The notes under the pieces were generated by a model. It had not been told where the DNA came from. It made no database searches and saw only the letters and a list, made by a program, of their open reading frames with translations. 11,597 bases of DNA, from contig JAPLZN010000096.1 in NCBI GenBank assembly GCA_026395035.1, positions 1 to 11,597 on the forward strand. The letters run 5' to 3'. A program made the translations under genes and the position numbers. Positions 1 through 5,588 of the stretch are shown here, one piece after another. The stretch comes from Candidatus Vogelbacteria bacterium. GTDB taxonomy: Bacteria > Patescibacteriota > Minisyncoccia > Phycocordibacterales > XYD1-FULL-46-19. Position 1 is the first letter of the stretch. Each line of letters begins with the position of its first letter.

Positions 1-468
1 TTCATCTTGCAACCAGGCCACAAAATACTTACTTCCCGAGGCAAAACTGATGTAAAACATGAAGCTGGACCTCCACCTGTGGTCCCAATAGCTATACGAG
101 CACCCGTCTCCGTCAAAACAACCTCGCAAAAAATCAAAAAAATATCTTCCTGGTATCTCCAGTTTACCCACCGTTAAGGACTTTTTTCTGGTTAGCCCTA
201 TCGAGATTAAAAAATCATAAAAAATACGATTCTTAAACTGCACCCTTAATGAAGTCCTTCCCTTCCCGGCCGACTTCTTCCCTATTTTAAAATTCACACC
301 GAGACATTTTGAATAATTCTCGAGTTGCTCCCGATCACTTGAAGTTAGGTCAATCAATAGGCCGTCGCTCGACAAACAGCCATCCGTCGCCAGGAGGCCT
401 ATCGCATAGGCTAAGTTGGGACGCCATGTTTCATCAATGATTCTTTTTGGCTTTGGTCCCCTTTTCAT
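1..468 (-). CDS. LAGLIDADG homing endonuclease, C-terminus cut by window edge
   Basis: An open frame of 156 codons runs from an ATG at 468 off the left edge, so the C-terminus is missing. Two LAGLIDADG-type motifs are visible: residues 19-30 (LAYAIGLLATDG, acidic residue D29) and 110-122 (FFDFLRGCFDGDG, acidic residues near D119/D121). Two motifs in one chain is the pattern of a monomeric, pseudo-symmetric endonuclease, which cleaves a long asymmetric DNA site and usually spreads an intron, an intein or itself. The N-terminus MKRGPKPKR is basic. The start at 468 is preceded by GGAG with a 6-nt gap; an in-frame ATG at 480 is an alternative. No intron or intein splice features are visible at the 5' side, so it may be free-standing. 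Family call is firm; activity is unknown. Confidence 0.85.
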   Translation of the reverse strand, partial: MKRGPKPKRIIDETWRPNLAYAIGLLATDGCLSSDGLLIDLTSSDREQLENYSKCLGVNFKIGKKSAGKGRTSLRVQFKNRIFYDFLISIGLTRKKSLTVGKLEIPGRYFFDFLRGCFDGDGCSYSYWDHRWRSSFMFYISFASGSKYFVAWLQDE

Positions 469-528
469 ACCCTGCTCCATCCATATATAATATATTACTC
501 ACACCATATAGTCTACTAATTTATTCAC

Positions 529-565
529 AACTAAAAAATCCCGGTTACCCGGGATTTTTTAGTTT
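529..565 (-). terminator. Bidirectional rho-independent terminator after rplS
   Basis: A perfect 16-bp inverted repeat (529-544 and 549-564) has a 4-nt loop and a GC-rich core (TCCCGG/CCGGGA) flanked by A6 and T6 tracts. It begins 5 nt past the rplS stop. Because both flanks are A/T runs it can work in both directions. It separates rplS from the endonuclease gene. Confidence 0.9.
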
Positions 566-569
566 AAAA

Positions 570-1046
570 TTATTCTTTAGTTTCTTCGGCGACAGCTTCT
601 TCGGGGGTAGCCGTGATGTCTCCCGTTTCAATCCCCTCGACAACCTGCGCTACCAATTCATCAACTTCCTTCTCCGCCACTGGCCGGCCGGCAATTTTCT
701 TCATCCGGCGACGAATTTCTTTGGCCGCCTTGTCGCGAATGTAATAGAGCTTGGCCTGACGCACCTTAGCACTTCGGAGAATTTCGATCTTATCGATATT
801 CGGCGAATAGAGCGGAAAAATCTTTTCCATACCGACTCCCGATGCTACCCGGCGGACCGTAATGGTCGCCCCAGCTTCCGAGCCGTGTTTGTGAGCAATA
901 ATCAGACCCTCGTAAGCCTGCAAGCGCACCTTGCCTTTTTCCTGGATTTTCTGCCAACCCCTGACGGTATTGCCCGGACGCAAGTCCATTTTGGCGCGCT
1001 TAGCCAGGTCAACAGACGAGGTTTTGATGTTAGTTTTTGTAGCCAT
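570..1046 (-). CDS. rplS: Large ribosomal subunit protein L19 (bL19)
   Basis: 158 residues. L19 sits at the interface of the 50S and 30S subunits. Family signatures: LRPGNTVRGWQKIQEKGKVR, then RLQAYEGLII (family form R-x-Q-x-F/Y-E-G-x-V/I), and VRQAKLYYIRDKAAKE near the end of the conserved core. Bacterial L19 is usually about 115 residues; here a C-terminal extension of about 40 residues becomes acidic (EEAVAEETKE). The ATG at 1046 (MATKTNIKTSS) is chosen over an upstream start at 1097, because that one would overlap rluD and add residues unlike L19. No clear Shine-Dalgarno precedes it. It lies 28 nt after rluD on the same strand, so the two are probably cotranscribed. Confidence 0.95.
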   Translation of the reverse strand: MATKTNIKTSSVDLAKRAKMDLRPGNTVRGWQKIQEKGKVRLQAYEGLIIAHKHGSEAGATITVRRVASGVGMEKIFPLYSPNIDKIEILRSAKVRQAKLYYIRDKAAKEIRRRMKKIAGRPVAEKEVDELVAQVVEGIETGDITATPEEAVAEETKE

Positions 1047-1074
1047 ATAGATTTCGTTTAATTGGCAAAGCTTA

Positions 1075-1800
1075 TCACAAAGTTTTGAGACTCGCAAGGG
1101 CGGTCTGAAAGTCGGTCGGCAGAGACGCTTCTAACCGAATCGACTTACCGAGAAGAGAGAATTCAATTGACATGGCATGGAGAGCTTGTCTTTCGAGCCC
1201 CGGTAGACAAGTCATTTGTGGCGCATAAAGACTGTCGCAGACAATCGGATGATTAATCGCCTTAAAATGTACCCTAATTTGGTGGGTTCGGCCGGTTTCC
1301 GGTCGGGCTTCCGCGTAGGCATGTTCGGCAAAGTTTTCCAGTACGCGGTAGTTCGTTACAGCTTCCCTCAAAACACTTGAAGCCCCCTTCCCGGCCAAAC
1401 GGCGGCGCGAATCTTTCCGACTGCGTCCAATCGAAAGATCAATTGTCCCTTCCATTTTATCGGCACTAAAACTACCGTAAACCAGCAGACGATAGATTTT
1501 TTTAATGGAATGCTCTTGAAATTGTTTTTTGAGCGCGAGATAGGTCGACTGATTTTTCGCCACCAGTAAAACTCCGCTCGTGTCTTTATCCAGCCGATGC
1601 ACAATTCCCGGTTTAGCAATCACCGTCCCATTTTGCGCCGTCATCGGTTCACCCACTTCGACCAACGCCGGATATTTGGCCAGTACCCAATCAGCGACTG
1701 TTTCTTCCTCGGAATTATAGCCATCCTTATGTACAGCCACTCCCGCCGGCTTGTTTAGGGCCAGGATATTTTCATCTTCATAGAGAATAGGGATGTCCAT
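1075..1800 (-). CDS. RluA/RluD-family 23S rRNA (or tRNA) pseudouridine synthase
   Basis: 241 residues. It converts specific uridines to pseudouridine in structured RNA. The catalytic motif HRLDKDTSG is at residues 68-76, with D71 the expected nucleophile; GRTHQIRVH lies further downstream, also typical. The N-terminus starts directly in the catalytic domain (ILYEDENILALNKPAGVAVH), so the S4 RNA-binding domain of RluC/RluD is absent and the length resembles RluA. Substrate site cannot be assigned. It ends with TGA immediately followed by TAA, which supports TGA as a stop. Upstream lies the tRNA-Val element, and its transcript may be read-through from tRNA-Val or start inside that element. rplS follows by 28 nt. 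Confidence 0.92.
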   Translation of the reverse strand: MDIPILYEDENILALNKPAGVAVHKDGYNSEEETVADWVLAKYPALVEVGEPMTAQNGTVIAKPGIVHRLDKDTSGVLLVAKNQSTYLALKKQFQEHSIKKIYRLLVYGSFSADKMEGTIDLSIGRSRKDSRRRLAGKGASSVLREAVTNYRVLENFAEHAYAEARPETGRTHQIRVHFKAINHPIVCDSLYAPQMTCLPGLERQALHAMSIEFSLLGKSIRLEASLPTDFQTALASLKTL

Positions 1801-1812
1801 AAAATTAAACAG

Positions 1813-2012
1813 AGTGTGGGCGGTGGAGGGCTCTCCCGCGACTAAAGTTTTTTCGTCAAAAAACTTTGTCTGGTCACCGCCTCGCGATTGCGCCTGCTAG
1901 CGCAATAACGCTCCGGCGTTCTCGCTCTCACGCAAGACAAGCAGTTGTCTTGCTCACCGCCCACACTTAAAAAACAAGTTTTTGTTTTTTAAGTGTGGGC
2001 GGTGGAGGGCTC
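1813..2012 (-). repeat. tRNA-3'-end structured element, copy 1 (at tRNA-Val)
   Basis: The 21-bp sequence at 1992-2012 (3' part of tRNA-Val plus 4 nt of trailer) is repeated directly at 1813-1833. Between them, plus-strand order, are a core of about 90 nt (1834-1923), GCTCTC (1924-1929, pairs with GAGGGC at 1826-1831), a hairpin (1932-1940/1945-1953, loop GCAG), and CACCGCCCACACT (1955-1967, pairs with 1813-1825). So the tRNA 3' end is present direct, inverted and direct, with a hairpin inserted in the inverted copy. The core holds further perfect inverted repeats: 1844-1853/1858-1867 (10 bp), 1887-1893/1900-1906 (7 bp) and 1907-1911/1916-1920 (5 bp). No ORF fits. The same architecture occurs at 8544-8746. 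A tRNA-targeting mobile element or a tRNA-trailer RNA structure is inferred. Confidence 0.7.
1955..2004 (-). terminator. tRNA-Val trailer hairpin reaching into the acceptor stem
   Basis: A perfect 23-bp inverted repeat (1955-1977/1982-2004) with a 4-nt loop contains A6/T6 tracts. On the minus strand it starts inside the tRNA: the whole 3' acceptor strand (1997-2003), the discriminator and 1 nt of the T-stem are part of the hairpin. It can terminate the tRNA-Val transcript, but its 3' arm also competes with the 5' acceptor strand of the tRNA. Confidence 0.75.
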
Positions 2013-2068
2013 GAACCCCCGACATCGTCAGTGTAAATGACGCGCTCTACCAACTGAGCTAACCGCCC
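1996..2068 (-). tRNA. tRNA-Val(UAC)
   Basis: 73 nt folding as a standard cloverleaf: acceptor GGGCGGT/ACCGCCC, D-stem GCTC/GAGC, anticodon stem CGTCA/TGACG with loop TTTACAC (anticodon TAC), T-stem GGGGG/CCTCC with loop TTCGAGC. Discriminator is A at 1996. The next bases are CAC, so CCA is not encoded and must be added by a nucleotidyltransferase. Confidence 0.97.
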
Positions 2069-2124
2069 TCTTCCCAAACTGAGTCCCGACGCTTCTGGTC
2101 AGGGCTAAGCGTCCAGGCGCCATA

Positions 2125-2133
2125 TTTATAGCA
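2125..2133 (-). promoter_or_regulatory. Extended -10 promoter of tRNA-Val
   Basis: On the minus strand TGC-TATAAA forms an extended -10 box about 57 nt before the tRNA 5' end. No good -35 was found. The leader between it and the tRNA contains a 7-bp hairpin (2088-2094/2107-2113). The region 2134-2250 has no ORF and must also hold the pyrF promoter, which I could not place. Confidence 0.5.
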
Positions 2134-2265
2134 CAAATGCCTGACTTTGGGAATTGTTTGAATGTTTGCCGGTGTGCTAAAACTTAACCAGACTGGTTAT
2201 TTTTCCAGCTATTCGCTTCCGATATTAACATCGAAAGCACAATTTGGTATTTGAAAGGGAAAAAG

Positions 2266-3051
2266 ATGAACAAAATCATCCCGCTCTCAAAGCGGCTGAT
2301 CGTCGGGGCGGATTTCAACCCGGCAGATTTCGGAGGCAAATCCGGGGTCAGGAAAAAAGTCCTCGACTTTGCCCGCGAGCTCGCCGAATTCAAGGTGGTC
2401 ATCAAGGTCAATTCCATTCTGCGGGCCTGCGGCTACGACTTGATTGAGGAACTGCATGCCCTGGGACTCGAAGTGATGGCTGACCTGAAGTTGATCGACA
2501 TCGAGCAAACCATGTCCACCGACGCCGCCCTACTGCTCGAGTACAAGCCCGAGATGGTGACCGCCATGTGCTCCGCCGGACCCGGCGCCCTGTGGGAAAT
2601 CCAGCAAATCCTCGGTGGGACAACGAAGGTCATGGGCGTCAGCGTGCTAACCAGTCTCGATGACAAACTGGCCCAGATCGTCCACGGCAGTTCACTCGAA
2701 GCCGATGTGCTCAAGTTCGCCTGGATCGCCCAACTCGCAAACCTCCCGAACCTGGTCTGTTCGTCCGTCGAGGCCGAATTCCTGGCCAAGCTCAAGTATC
2801 TCAACCTCGAGTACGACACGCCGGCCATTCGCCCACTCTGGGATGTGGCCGTCGGCGATCAAAACGCCGCCCGGGTCAAAACCCCCGAAAAGGCAATCTT
2901 GGGCGGGGCCGATCGGGTCATCGTCAGTCGTCCCATCACCGGTGCCAAACCGAACTCGGACGGCAAACCCGGGTCGCCGGCCGCCGCCGTGGAAGCCACC
3001 CTGCGTGAGATTGATGGAGCCCTCGAAAAGCTCCAGGAAAAGGCGGCCTAA
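2266..3051 (+). CDS. pyrF: Orotidine 5'-phosphate decarboxylase
   Basis: 261 residues. It decarboxylates OMP to UMP, the last step of de novo UMP synthesis. The active-site signature D-x-K-x-x-D is at residues 73-78 (DLKLID). Other family strands: RLIVGADF at the start, IKVNS with its lysine (47-50), VSVLTS, LVCSS, and the C-terminal phosphate-binding GADRVIVSRPIT. The region normally reading TPGIR is IRPLWDVAVGDQNAARVKTP here, still with the DQ-x-R-V-x-TP pattern. The ATG at 2266 is chosen because AAGGG lies 6 nt upstream; a TTG at 2251 is less likely. Only TT separates its stop from the next gene's ATG, so the two are cotranslated. Codon use is visibly richer in C/G third positions than in the pil genes. 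Confidence 0.93.
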   Translation: MNKIIPLSKRLIVGADFNPADFGGKSGVRKKVLDFARELAEFKVVIKVNSILRACGYDLIEELHALGLEVMADLKLIDIEQTMSTDAALLLEYKPEMVTAMCSAGPGALWEIQQILGGTTKVMGVSVLTSLDDKLAQIVHGSSLEADVLKFAWIAQLANLPNLVCSSVEAEFLAKLKYLNLEYDTPAIRPLWDVAVGDQNAARVKTPEKAILGGADRVIVSRPITGAKPNSDGKPGSPAAAVEATLREIDGALEKLQEKAA

Positions 3052-3053
3052 TT

Positions 3054-3827
3054 ATGATTCGGAAACCCACCGAAATCGTATCACCAAATCTGCTCATCGG
3101 AGCCTCGCCGCTGGCCGTTCTCCGTCTTTGCCAAGGGTATTATGATTGCCCAAAAGACGAGGGAGGCAAACGACTGGGCCCGCTCATGGGTTACGCCGGC
3201 AAGTACAAAGACCCCACCACCGGCGAGGAAAAACAGTACGTGGGAGACGTTTACTACAACTTCTCCCAGGCCGAGCAATATCCCCATGTCCTCGCCTGGT
3301 ATGCCGAGCAAGTCGATCGGAAGCTTAGTGAAAACGGCTTTTCCGATTTCGACTGCATCCTCGGCGCCCCAATGGGCGGAATCGCACTCGCCCAAGCCCT
3401 GGCCGCTCGTCGGGACCGCCTCTTCGTCTTCGCCGAGAAGAAAGAGATTGCCCCCGCGACCGCCGGAGGTAGAGCGACATCCAAGCTGGTCCTGAACCGT
3501 CATGTCATCGAGAAAGGAATGCGGGTGATGTTGGGGGAGGATGTTTGCAACAACTACTCCACCACCGACGAAACCGGAACTCTGGTCGCCAGCCGTGGTG
3601 CTACTCTGGCCGGGATCATCTGTGCGTTCAATCGCTCGGGGCACTGGCAGCGGAAAGGCATCCCCGTCTTCTCACCCGCCTTCCTGCCAACCCGACAATA
3701 CCGGCAAGATGACCCGGCTGTAGCCCTAGATGTCGCCGCCAGCAATGTCCTCTGGAAACCCAAAGATGAGTGGGCCAAGGTCCGCGAGATACTCGCGGTT
3801 GGCGACTGGCTCGTTCCGGGACAATAA
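3054..3827 (+). CDS. Orotate phosphoribosyltransferase-like PRTase with altered PRPP loop
   Basis: 257 residues. Pairing with pyrF suggests the preceding step, orotate + PRPP to OMP. PRTase features: DCILGAPMGGIALAQALA (residues 100-117, the G-x-P-x-G-G-x-x-x-A turn), FAEKKE (126-131, where OPRTs have F-x-R-K-E), and MRVMLGEDV (156-164), the strand entering the PRPP loop. The loop itself is not canonical: instead of ED-x-x-T-T/A-G-G/T-S there is EDVCNNYSTTDETGT (162-176), apparently with an insertion of a few residues and without the glycine pair. An N-terminal part (GYAGKYK...YVGDVYYNF) precedes the Rossmann-like core. It could be a true PyrE variant, or a PRTase with another base. It is the last gene before a terminator. 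Confidence 0.75.
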   Translation: MIRKPTEIVSPNLLIGASPLAVLRLCQGYYDCPKDEGGKRLGPLMGYAGKYKDPTTGEEKQYVGDVYYNFSQAEQYPHVLAWYAEQVDRKLSENGFSDFDCILGAPMGGIALAQALAARRDRLFVFAEKKEIAPATAGGRATSKLVLNRHVIEKGMRVMLGEDVCNNYSTTDETGTLVASRGATLAGIICAFNRSGHWQRKGIPVFSPAFLPTRQYRQDDPAVALDVAASNVLWKPKDEWAKVREILAVGDWLVPGQ

Positions 3828-3883
3828 CTCGCAACAGGTTCTGTATTTCACTGAATTAATTAGGAGAAATAGAGTCTCTCCCA

Positions 3884-3921
3884 AGAGGCGTTGCCCGCAA
3901 AAGCAACGCCTCTCTTTTTTT
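3884..3921 (+). terminator. Rho-independent terminator of pyrF operon
   Basis: An 11-bp stem (3884-3894/3903-3913, AGAGGCGTTGC/GCAACGCCTCT) with an 8-nt loop is followed by C and T7. It lies 56 nt past the PRTase stop. Confidence 0.9.
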
Positions 3922-3987
3922 AATAATTTTGTGGTCGCAAAAAAGTCTGATTGATTTTCTACATATTTTCATATCTGTTTGTTGCTT

Positions 3988-4016
3988 TTGTAATCAATTA
4001 AAAAATGTGTTATAAA
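3988..4016 (+). promoter_or_regulatory. Promoter of tRNA-Arg(UCU)
   Basis: TTGTAA (3988-3993), a 17-nt spacer and TATAAA (4011-4016) preceded by TGT (extended -10). The start would fall about 5 nt before the tRNA 5' end. Confidence 0.75.
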
Positions 4017-4027
4017 TTACACACCAG

Positions 4028-4099
4028 GCCCTCGTAGTTCAATGGATCGAACAGCGGACTTCTAAGCCGTTAATGTTGGTTCGATTCCAACCGAGGGCA
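4028..4099 (+). tRNA. tRNA-Arg(UCU)
   Basis: 72 nt cloverleaf: acceptor GCCCTCG/CGAGGGC, D-stem GTTC/GAAC, anticodon loop CTTCTAA (anticodon TCT), T-stem GTTGG/CCAAC with the normal loop TTCGATT. The anticodon stem has an A-G mismatch at its loop end (31-39). Discriminator is A at 4099, followed by CAA, so CCA is not encoded. Confidence 0.97.
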
Positions 4100-4138
4100 C
4101 AAATAAAAAAACGCCAGTGGCGTTTTTTTATTTGTGCC
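4096..4138 (+). terminator. Bidirectional terminator of tRNA-Arg(UCU) and the pil operon
   Basis: A 21-bp perfect inverted repeat (4096-4116/4118-4138) includes A7/T7 tracts and a GCC/GGC core. It begins inside the tRNA: discriminator A4099 and the last three acceptor bases are in the left arm. It also serves the minus-strand operon ending at 4175. Confidence 0.85.
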
Positions 4139-4143
4139 TAACT

Positions 4144-4172
4144 TATCACTCATCACTTGTCATTCATCATTG
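4144..4172. repeat. Degenerate TCATCA-type intergenic repeat, copy 1
   Basis: A 29-nt stretch built from units like TCACTCATCA matches 7676-7704 at 24 of 29 positions. It fills the gap between the terminator and the stop of the minus-strand operon. Confidence 0.6.
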
Positions 4173-4174
4173 CT

Positions 4175-4486
4175 TTACACCCCCGGGTCAACGACCGTCG
4201 GTCGTTCGGCTTCCAGCTTCAAGTATTCGGCCGAACGGCGAATATAGTCATCTTTAATCGACTGGAAATTCTTCTCATCCAATTTTTCTGTTTTTATCGC
4301 GCCTTCGTCCCCCGCCAAATCCAAACTGCGTATTCTTAAATACCAGCCAGCCAGCGCCAGAACGGTAACCAAAAGGAGGACAAAGAAAAAGCTGACGGCC
4401 CAAAACCAGAATACCGCCGGAAAATGCCCGGAAGCCTTTTCCTTTCTCGGACCAAAACGATCCAGTATTTTTTTCAAAATATCCAT
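4175..4486 (-). CDS. Small single-pass membrane protein after pilO, unknown
   Basis: 103 residues, not recognised. A charged cytoplasmic N-terminus (1-20, MDILKKILDRFGPRKEK) is followed by one strong transmembrane segment at about 27-50 (FWFWAVSFFFVLLLVTVLALAGWYL) and a charged, probably extracytoplasmic tail of about 50 residues with helical character (DEKNFQSIKDDYIRRSAEYLKLE). The start is 1 nt after the pilO stop (TAATATG), so translation is almost certainly coupled. It occupies the position of pilP in classical pilMNOPQ operons, but has no lipobox and no visible PilP domain, so a PilP role should not be assumed. A minor component of the pilus platform is plausible. Confidence 0.75.
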   Translation of the reverse strand: MDILKKILDRFGPRKEKASGHFPAVFWFWAVSFFFVLLLVTVLALAGWYLRIRSLDLAGDEGAIKTEKLDEKNFQSIKDDYIRRSAEYLKLEAERPTVVDPGV

Positions 4487-4487
4487 A

Positions 4488-4985
4488 TTATTTTTCGGCC
4501 GGGACCGTAATTGTTAAGATACCCGACCACGATCCGTCCGCCAGCGCCGCGCGCGAAAGAGCTAATTTTTCAAACGATACCCAATAACCCTTCTCCTCAA
4601 TCAGGCGAATAAACCAGTAAAGATCACGGTAAGTCCCCGACACCTCAATGTCCAGGGCTAATTTATCCGTCAGCAGAGCGTTTTTCAGCGTATACTTCAC
4701 ATTCGTCGTTCGCGCCAAGTTTTCCAGATCACTAATAACCGAGATCTGGTCATCTTGTCCGACGATATATCGATCGAGGATTGCTTGCACTTCTTTTAAT
4801 TTCGCCACTTCCGTCCGCGAAGCACCGTCCCCGCTTCCGGACAATTGCCGGTCAGCGATCTGTCCGGTCATTTGCCCATTTTGCCTCACCAAATCGGCCG
4901 TTCGGAACAGCAACCAGGAAAGCACGGCTAGGATTGCCGCAACGACCAGAATGATCCAAATTAGTTTTAAATACCGATTTTGCAT
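4488..4985 (-). CDS. pilO: Type IV pilus inner-membrane protein PilO-like
   Basis: 165 residues. One N-terminal transmembrane segment (about 7-27, KLIWIILVVAAILAVLSWLLF) is followed by a helical, coiled-coil-like stretch (residues about 30-85) and an alpha/beta domain (YTLKNALLTDKLALDIEVSG, then RDLYWFIRLIEEKGYWVSFEKL) consistent with the PilO/GspM ferredoxin-like fold. PilO dimerises with PilN in the periplasmic part of the alignment complex. Primary sequence is weakly conserved, so the call rests on topology and on the pilM-pilN-pilO order. It follows pilN by 31 nt and is 1 nt from the next gene. Confidence 0.8.
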   Translation of the reverse strand: MQNRYLKLIWIILVVAAILAVLSWLLFRTADLVRQNGQMTGQIADRQLSGSGDGASRTEVAKLKEVQAILDRYIVGQDDQISVISDLENLARTTNVKYTLKNALLTDKLALDIEVSGTYRDLYWFIRLIEEKGYWVSFEKLALSRAALADGSWSGILTITVPAEK

Positions 4986-5016
4986 ATTAACAAAGCATTA
5001 GATTCTGAACAGGCTC

Positions 5017-5568
5017 TTATCGACTTGACGGCTGGAAACTTAAGACGAGCGCGAAGTCACTATTTGCTTCCTTAACTAAATTGGAAAGCGGCGACTCAAC
5101 GGAAGTAAATATCGTTTGCTTTTTGAGCGCCTCGACATAGGTCAAAATATCCTGTCGGCGCGCCGCCTGACCAGCAAGCCTGACCAGCCATCCTTGCCCC
5201 GTCCCGCGCTCCAAGTTTACGCCGCTTATTCTGATTCCCGCCGGACGAAAGCGCGCCAACTCATCAAGCACCATGGAAACCCGGCGCAAACTATTCTTGT
5301 CAGTCGTCAATCTTGTAATAGAGGAATTCGCTTTGGCCAGGTCAGTCACATAATTGGCATTTGTTCCCAATTTCTTACTTTGTTCGAACTGGGTCAGACT
5401 TTGGCGCAAAGTTCGTGCTTCGATTCGCTGGGCGCCATAGACGGAACCAACCACAACTAGAGCAATCACACCGACCAAGCCGACGGCAAATAAGGCGACA
5501 CTAATATACCTAACCCGATACTCGGCGGTTATTTTTCTTCGATCATCTTTTTCCAGTAGGTCGATCAT
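5017..5568 (-). CDS. pilN: Type IV pilus assembly protein PilN-like
   Basis: 183 residues. The extreme N-terminus MIDLLEKDDRR matches the short cytoplasmic motif (family form INLLP) by which PilN docks onto PilM. A transmembrane segment follows (about 22-46), then a coiled-coil region (RIEARTLRQSLTQFEQSKKL...ITRLTTDKNSLRR) and a periplasmic domain ending LSNLVKEANSDFALVLSFQ. Bitopic topology and length fit PilN. It lies 20 nt after pilM and 31 nt before pilO. Confidence 0.85.
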   Translation of the reverse strand: MIDLLEKDDRRKITAEYRVRYISVALFAVGLVGVIALVVVGSVYGAQRIEARTLRQSLTQFEQSKKLGTNANYVTDLAKANSSITRLTTDKNSLRRVSMVLDELARFRPAGIRISGVNLERGTGQGWLVRLAGQAARRQDILTYVEALKKQTIFTSVESPLSNLVKEANSDFALVLSFQPSSR

Positions 5569-5588
5569 AAAAAGTCTATCTACAATAC

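Noticed and set aside
447..1061. 204-codon plus-strand frame opposite rplS
   Set aside because: It is antisense to a clear L19 gene, runs through the terminator hairpin and has no family features.
1075..1077. Possible TGA recoding (as in some CPR groups)
   Set aside because: The only clear TGA at a family-consistent end (rluD) is followed directly by TAA, and no gene contains an internal in-frame TGA, so the standard code fits.
1813..2012. CRISPR array or riboswitch as explanation of the repeats near tRNA-Val
   Set aside because: Only two direct copies with one spacer-like core, no regular spacing, no cas genes; the repeats are copies of the adjacent tRNA end and do not match a riboswitch or T-box that I know.
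2433..2828. Long antisense frames across pyrF and the PRTase (also 3081-3644 on the minus strand)
   Set aside because: Both sense genes have clear family motifs; the open antisense frames follow from C/G-rich third positions.
2660..3145. 161-codon plus-strand frame overlapping pyrF and PRTase
   Set aside because: Low-complexity Pro/Ser-rich translation in the wrong frame, with no plausible start signal.
3838..3880. Possible small ORF after TAGGAGAA near 3862
   Set aside because: No start codon at useful spacing and the terminator follows at once.
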